This document shows, piece after piece, positions 13,114-16,373 of a stretch of DNA of 16,373 nucleotides. Source of the stretch: Actinomycetota bacterium (GTDB lineage Bacteria; Actinomycetota; Actinomycetes; Streptosporangiales; Streptosporangiaceae). The stretch lies in contig PMST01000088.1 in the NCBI GenBank assembly GCA_003168295.1, forward strand, positions 1 to 16,373, given 5' to 3'. Position 1 is the stretch's first letter. Every line of letters begins with the position of its first letter. Under the pieces are notes generated by a model, which ran no database searches, was not told the DNA's origin, and saw only the letters and a program-made list of their open reading frames with translations. A program made the position numbers and the translations under genes.

Positions 13114-13443
13114 TTACCGAGCTTGGTCGACGTATTCCAGCAAGATCCGCTGGTCGAAGCCGCCCCGCTCAGCGCGCTTGCGACTCACCTCCGACACGAC
13201 CTCCTCCCAGCGCATGTCATGAGCCGCGGCGAGAGCCTGCAGTACCTCCAGCACGTCGGCTAGTTCCGACGCCAACTGCCCGTCCGGCGCCGCCTGCGCT
13301 TCATGCGCCTCCTCCAGCAGCTTCGCCCGCAGGGCCGCCTCATAACCGCCGTGGTCCAGGACCCGGGTGACAGGCTGATGCCCGTCTGCCGCGATGATCG
13401 CCGGAACCTGATTCCGGACAAGCTTGTGGTAAGTGACGCGCAT
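13114..13443 (-). CDS. House-cleaning NTP pyrophosphohydrolase (COG4997-type, MazG fold)
   Basis: 109 aa from ATG 13443, where MRVTYHKLVRNQVPAII matches the typical family start; ATG 13491 upstream would add 16 unrelated residues. The metal-binding motifs are LLEEAHEAQ and SELADVLEVLQAL, and the end is KRAERGGFDQRILLEYVD. Members are predicted to hydrolyse non-canonical or damaged nucleotides. Full length, and nearly the same as the fragment at 7618-7803, for which it is the intact reference. It reads toward repeat copy 5. Confidence 0.8.
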   Translation of the reverse strand: MRVTYHKLVRNQVPAIIAADGHQPVTRVLDHGGYEAALRAKLLEEAHEAQAAPDGQLASELADVLEVLQALAAAHDMRWEEVVSEVSRKRAERGGFDQRILLEYVDQAR

Positions 13444-13517
13444 GCCCTGGACAGTGTATGCGTCGATCATCGCGAAGAAAATGCTCACCAACGCCGACCC
13501 CGGCTACGTCGACCTGA

Positions 13518-13910
13518 CCTCTCCAGCACACCGTTCCAGTGCTTACCGGCCTGGCGGCATTCATCGCGCGGAACCTGCCCTTCGTCGCTCAGGTCGCGCT
13601 GATGGGACTGGAGATGACCGGCCTGGCCCGGCCAAACTCGCCGCTAGTGTGGGCCGATCCCGCCGATTACCAGCGCGAGCTTGCCGAGGCGGTCGACATA
13701 CTCGCGGCAGCCGGAATCACGACGCGGATCTACAACCACCAGCTCTGCGTCCTGGACCGGAGCTTGTGGCCGTACGCGGTTCGCTCAATCAGTGACTGGA
13801 AGAACGACTACCTTGACATCTGCCGCTCCTGCTCGGTCCGCGGCGCATGCGGCGGCGTCTTCACGACAAGCGGCAACCGCCTCAGCCAGCACCTGCGCCC
13901 GGTGCCCTGA
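13518..13910 (+). pseudogene. HxsC-like radical SAM maturase, C-terminal fragment
   Basis: The frame encodes TVPVLTGLAAFIARNLPFVA, MGLEMTGLARPN, IYNHQLCVLDRSLWPYA, SISDWKNDYLDICRSCSVRG and CGGVF, ending at TGA. This matches the C-terminal third of HxsC, one of the radical SAM enzymes of the His-Xaa-Ser peptide modification system, including its terminal Cys cluster. The N-terminal CxxxCxxC that binds the SAM iron-sulfur cluster is absent, and a stop lies upstream in frame. GTG 13539 could start a 123-aa product but it would be inactive. No HxsA, HxsB or HxsD is in the window. Confidence 0.65.
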
Positions 13911-14406
13911 TCAGGCTGTCCATTACGTGCGATATATACCTTTTTGTCACGCGCAGACCGCAGGAGCCATTGATCTCGTATCTTCCTGGTGGCAGGAAGT
14001 CTCTGTCGAAATCGCTGTATCCATATTGACGAGCCTACTGGCGCGCCGCGTTTATTCCAATTCCATAATAATTCAGGCAGCGTTAAATTCCGGAAATCGA
14101 TATTCGGCTCCGTCGCGACGAGGCGTCGCATGCACCACTATCATCATCCCGGCGCAGCCGAACCTTCAGTCACAGATATCCTCGTTATTATAACTATGCG
14201 GCGGCGAATTATCCTCAGCTTGGCGTCCAGCAGAATAGGCCGCGTGCACGGGTTCAGACCGCAATACCACTGCCCGTTCAGACTAACTAAAATTTCTTTT
14301 TCCTAAACGAGCCGTGGTGCTTGTCTCAGGCAATCAGCCACCAGCCGCTCCGGGCGATTCCGCCGGAGCTGACGTCCGATGCAGGAGGCGCGGGCCCTGC
14401 TATCCG
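13911..14406. other. AT-rich noncoding stretch with repeat copy 6
   Basis: Bases 13911-14284 are markedly richer in A+T than the rest of the window. Frames in both strands lack the GC third-position bias of real genes here. A minus frame at 13808-14131 is not supported because it overlaps the HxsC fragment. I see no conserved feature before copy 6. Confidence 0.5.
14285..14335 (+). repeat. Dispersed boundary repeat, copy 6
   Basis: Lead AAAA-TTTC-TTTT (14289-14300), then core CCTAAACGAGCCGTGGTGCT at 14302-14321, then TGTCTCAGGCAATC. The core has three differences from consensus. Confidence 0.8.
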
Positions 14407-14856
14407 ATGCTGGGCTCGTTCCACGAGGCCGAGGGCGTCCTGCGGCTGGGCCGCAGCACCTGGCAGTCGTTCTCGCGGCTGTGGCCGGGCCGCGACGACC
14501 CGTTCTCCGCGCGGATGAACGCCGTGCCGAAGCTGGTCGCCTCCCGCACCCTGACCGGCACGTCGGCCTGGGCGAACTCCCGCGTCATCGACGGCGACCT
14601 GGTCCAGGCCGTCAAGACCGAGCCGCGCGATGTGATCCTCGCCGGCACCCTGAGCGTCGTGCACGCGCTGATGGCCGCGGACCTGGTCGACGAGTACCGC
14701 CTGCTGACCTTCCCCGCCATCGTCGGCACCGGCGTTCGGCTGTTTCCCCCCGCCAGGCCGCCCGCCTACCTGGAGGTCCTGTCAGCCGAGCAGTCCGGCG
14801 CCGCCGTCCTCACCCGGTACGGCCGGGCACGACGACAGCCCGCCGGGCTCGTCTGA
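14379..14856 (+). pseudogene. RibD C-terminal / DHFR-like protein, 5' truncated
   Basis: From ATG 14407 the frame encodes MLGSFHEAEGVLRLGRSTWQ, LASRTLTGTSAWANSRV, DVILAGTLSVVHALM and LLTFPAIVGTGVRLFP, ending at TGA 14854. This covers roughly the last 150 residues of the family. The N-terminal SLDGFI region is missing. Bases 14379-14411 in another frame read MQEARALLSDA, which looks like the preceding residues after a frameshift. Repeat copy 6 lies just upstream, and the stop codon runs straight into copy 7. It is a longer copy of the fragment at 2533-2853. A shortened protein could be made but probably cannot bind NADPH normally. Confidence 0.6.
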
Positions 14857-14905
14857 AAGTCTCTTTATCCCGAACGGGCCGTGGTGCTGCCTCCGGCAAC
14901 ATGCT
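14853..14905 (+). repeat. Dispersed boundary repeat, copy 7
   Basis: The repeat begins on the DHFR stop codon. Lead AAAG-TCT-CTTT at 14856-14866, core CCCGAACGGGCCGTGGTGCT at 14869-14888, then GCCTCCGGCAAC. The TetR gene ends 13 bp after it. Confidence 0.83.
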
Positions 14906-14917
14906 AGGAACGCCGGG

Positions 14918-15505
14918 CTAGCCGTTGTGCGGATCGACGCCGATCATCACGACCAGGAGCTGGATGCGATCGGTTTCGTGGCCCGGGCGTAGCCGGTCGC
15001 TGCGCCCGAGCATGGTCAATCCGTGCAGCGCTGCCCACAGCACCTCGGTGAGGGTATCGACGTCCCGCCCGCCGGCGACACTGGTGACTGCCGCACGCAG
15101 TTCGGCGAACCCCGCCGACAACGGTGCCGGGGTGTCCTCGGCACCGAATCGCAATCGCGTTGCGCGCGTGAACATCGCGTCGTACAGCGCCGGGTTCTCG
15201 GTGGCGAAGCTGCTGTAGGCGTGGGCGACCCGGCGCAACTCATGCCCGGGCCCGCCGGCGCCGCGGCGCGCCGTGCGGAGGGTTTCGGCGAGCTCGCCGA
15301 AACCCTCCAGTGCGACGGCCTCGACGATGTCCTCCATCGATGCGAAGTGCTTGTAGAGCACTGGCTGGCTGTACTCGATCTCCGCGGACAACCGACGGGT
15401 GGTGACCGCATCCCAGCCCTCGCGCTCGGCGAGGGTGCGGGCCGTTGAGGTGATGAGCCGGCGACGGGCAGTGCGATCACGGAGCCGGCGGTCTGCGATG
15501 GCCAT
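14918..15505 (-). CDS. TetR-family transcriptional regulator
   Basis: 195 aa from ATG 15505; an upstream start at 15538 is less likely because it falls in the operator region. The N-terminal HTH reads RRRLITSTARTLAEREGWD, TTRRLSAEIEYSQPVLYKHF (about residues 12-55). A C-terminal domain typical of TetR_C follows: HAYSSFATENPALYDAMF, then TEVLWAALHGLTMLGR. It is divergent from a SnoaL-like gene with repeated operator-like words between them, so it probably represses that gene and itself. Intact, and ends right after repeat copy 7. Confidence 0.85.
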   Translation of the reverse strand: MAIADRRLRDRTARRRLITSTARTLAEREGWDAVTTRRLSAEIEYSQPVLYKHFASMEDIVEAVALEGFGELAETLRTARRGAGGPGHELRRVAHAYSSFATENPALYDAMFTRATRLRFGAEDTPAPLSAGFAELRAAVTSVAGGRDVDTLTEVLWAALHGLTMLGRSDRLRPGHETDRIQLLVVMIGVDPHNG

Positions 15506-15511
15506 GCCTGA

Positions 15512-15586
15512 TGGTAGCACCGCTCTCAACGCTAGCACTGCTATTGACGAGCGATGCTCAAGGGGTTAGCGTTGCTAGCACTTACC
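15512..15586. promoter_or_regulatory. Operator region between TetR and SnoaL-like genes
   Basis: TAGCAC recurs three times, with GCTAGCACT twice (about 15530 and 15572). AACGCTAGC and GTTAGCGTT form an imperfect inverted pair flanking AT-richer DNA. This is probably the TetR binding region for both promoters. Confidence 0.55.
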
Positions 15587-15605
15587 TCTTCGATGGGAGT
15601 TCGAG

Positions 15606-16037
15606 ATGGAAACGAACGGGCAGCACCTCGCCGAGACCTACCTTTTGATGCTGAACACGCACGAGCCGGATCTGGTGGACCGGTTCGTGGCCGAGGACTA
15701 CCGCAACCACAACGCCTTCGTCGCCGACGGCCGTGAGGCGAACCGCCAGTTCTGGACCGCGTTCTTCACCGCATTGCCCGATCTGAGCGCCACCATGGAG
15801 GACTTGGTGATATCCGGTGACCGGGTGGTGGGCCGCTTCGTCTACCGCGGTACCCACACCGGCGAGCTCATGGGCATCCCCGCGAGCGGCAACCCAGTGG
15901 AGATGCGCTCCATCGACATCTGGCGGGCCGAGGACGGCATGTTCGTCGAACACTGGGATGAACTGAACCTGCTGGAGATGTTCCAGCAGATGGGCGCGCT
16001 GCCGCCCCTGGGCGGCGGCCCCGCGGGAAATGCGTGA
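15606..16037 (+). CDS. SnoaL-like ester cyclase family protein
   Basis: 143 aa from ATG 15606 with a GGGAG site upstream. The fold of the SnoaL/NTF2-like family is visible: AETYLLMLNTHEPDLVDRFV, EDYRNHNAFV, FFTALPDLSATMEDLVISGD, VVGRFVYRGTHTGEL, then IDIWRAEDGMFVEHWDELN, which carries the terminal catalytic-type acids. Related proteins include polyketide cyclases and many uncharacterised small-molecule enzymes. The substrate is unknown. The divergent TetR gene suggests ligand-induced expression. Full length, and ends 41 bp before repeat copy 8. Confidence 0.82.
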   Translation: METNGQHLAETYLLMLNTHEPDLVDRFVAEDYRNHNAFVADGREANRQFWTAFFTALPDLSATMEDLVISGDRVVGRFVYRGTHTGELMGIPASGNPVEMRSIDIWRAEDGMFVEHWDELNLLEMFQQMGALPPLGGGPAGNA

Positions 16038-16077
16038 TGCCCCTCGCCGCCCACGCGATCGATGAGCCGCCGGCCGA

Positions 16078-16133
16078 TTGAAGTTCGCTTTCCGAACGAA
16101 CCGTGCTGCTTGCCCCCGCCAGCTGATCGGCGC
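16078..16133 (+). repeat. Dispersed boundary repeat, copy 8
   Basis: Lead GAAG-TTCG-CTTTC (16080-16092), core CCGAACGAACCGTGCTGCT at 16092-16110, and CTGATCGGCGC at 16123-16133, 31 nt after the core start as in copy 2. GCCGAT (16074) and ATCGGC (16126) also form an outer inverted pair. Confidence 0.85.
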
Positions 16134-16248
16134 GAGCAATGGAAGGTCGCACGATCAGCTCCCAAAAGCGGTCGAGGCAGGACGGCGGCGATGGCCTTCA
16201 ATAAGAATGTGCGGGCCACTCGCGCCGCCCAAATAGACGATCAGCCCT

Positions 16249-16276
16249 TGCTACCATGGTAGTACATGAGGTAGCA
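16249..16276. promoter_or_regulatory. Palindromic operator of the RHH antitoxin gene
   Basis: CTACCATGGTAG (16251-16262) is a perfect 12-bp palindrome. TGCTACC (16249-16255) also pairs with GGTAGCA (16270-16276). Multiple half-sites just upstream of a ribbon-helix-helix gene are typical of toxin-antitoxin autoregulation. Confidence 0.7.
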
Positions 16277-16284
16277 TCCATAGT

Positions 16285-16373
16285 ATGAAAGTGAGTGTCA
16301 GCCTGCCGGCGGACGATGTCGAGTTCCTCGATTCTTACGCGCAGGCCCAGGGCGCACAGTCCCGGTCCGCGGT
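16285..16373 (+). CDS. Ribbon-helix-helix antitoxin, MazE/CopG type (partial)
   Basis: ATG 16285 begins MKVSVSLPADDVEFLDSYA, followed by QAQGAQSRSA, and the window ends. The strand-plus-helix pattern (K-V-S-V-S-L, then D-D-V-x-x-L-D) matches mycobacterial-type MazE antitoxins of the RHH family, which pair with a MazF toxin encoded just downstream. That toxin would lie outside the window. The start is supported by the palindromic operator immediately upstream. Confidence 0.72.
   Translation, partial: MKVSVSLPADDVEFLDSYAQAQGAQSRSA

Noticed and set aside
13808..14131. Minus-strand 107-aa frame
   Set aside because: It overlaps the HxsC fragment antisense, has no ribosome binding site or family signature, and covers mostly AT-rich noncoding DNA.
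351..16133. Repeats as a CRISPR array
   Set aside because: Spacing is 0.6-4 kb with genes between copies and no cas genes.

Overview
The window comes from a high-GC actinomycete chromosome. GC-rich codon third positions, frequent GTG starts, and families typical of Streptomyces and its relatives (DUF6933, YefM/PIN, RHH antitoxins, XRE regulators) support this. The genus cannot be read from the sequence. There is no rRNA, complete tRNA, CRISPR array, transposase, integrase or phage structural gene. The region is accessory DNA: short one- or two-gene modules, many truncated genes, and duplicated fragments.

The main unexpected signal is a dispersed repeat of about 45-55 bp found eight times (near 351, 4171, 5041, 8751, 12921, 14285, 14853 and 16078). 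All copies lie on the + strand. Each has an AT-rich lead that can often form a tiny hairpin, then a core close to CCGAACGAACCGTGGTGCTT. The copies fall between gene modules and cut the window into segments of about 0.6-4.2 kb, resembling a cassette array. Copies 1, 3 and 4 also share flanks from an HNH-nuclease gene lying just upstream of the repeat.

Layout. 1-273: 3' end of a chimeric HNH gene, then repeat copy 1. 430-4170: an acidic remnant, an AT-richer hypothetical gene, a sulfotransferase, an XRE fragment fused to a DHFR-like fragment, small debris including an SDR scrap, and a MazF-like toxin. 4171-5098: a PNPOx-fold protein between copies 2 and 3. 5225-8675: a DUF1003 membrane protein, an amidohydrolase divergent from a TetR regulator with a clear operator, then fragments of a MazG-type enzyme, a cupin, perhaps an ArsR regulator, and an HNH pseudogene ending at copy 4. 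8832-12823: a MazG-like protein, an MFS transporter with DosR-like boxes upstream, two remnants, a YefM/PIN toxin-antitoxin pair, and a DUF6933 gene that has lost its 3' end. 12921-14335: copy 5, a COG4997-type pyrophosphohydrolase, a C-terminal HxsC radical-SAM fragment, an AT-rich stretch and copy 6. 14379-16132: a truncated DHFR-like gene, copy 7, a divergent TetR / SnoaL-like pair, and copy 8. 16249-end: operator palindromes and the start of an RHH antitoxin.

Functionally the intact genes are small stand-alone modules: toxin-antitoxin, nucleotide house-cleaning, flavin/redox, and regulator-enzyme pairs. They do not form one pathway. That content, with same-orientation repeats at module boundaries and many truncations, suggests repeated recombination at the repeats. 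No recombinase is visible, so the mechanism is inference.
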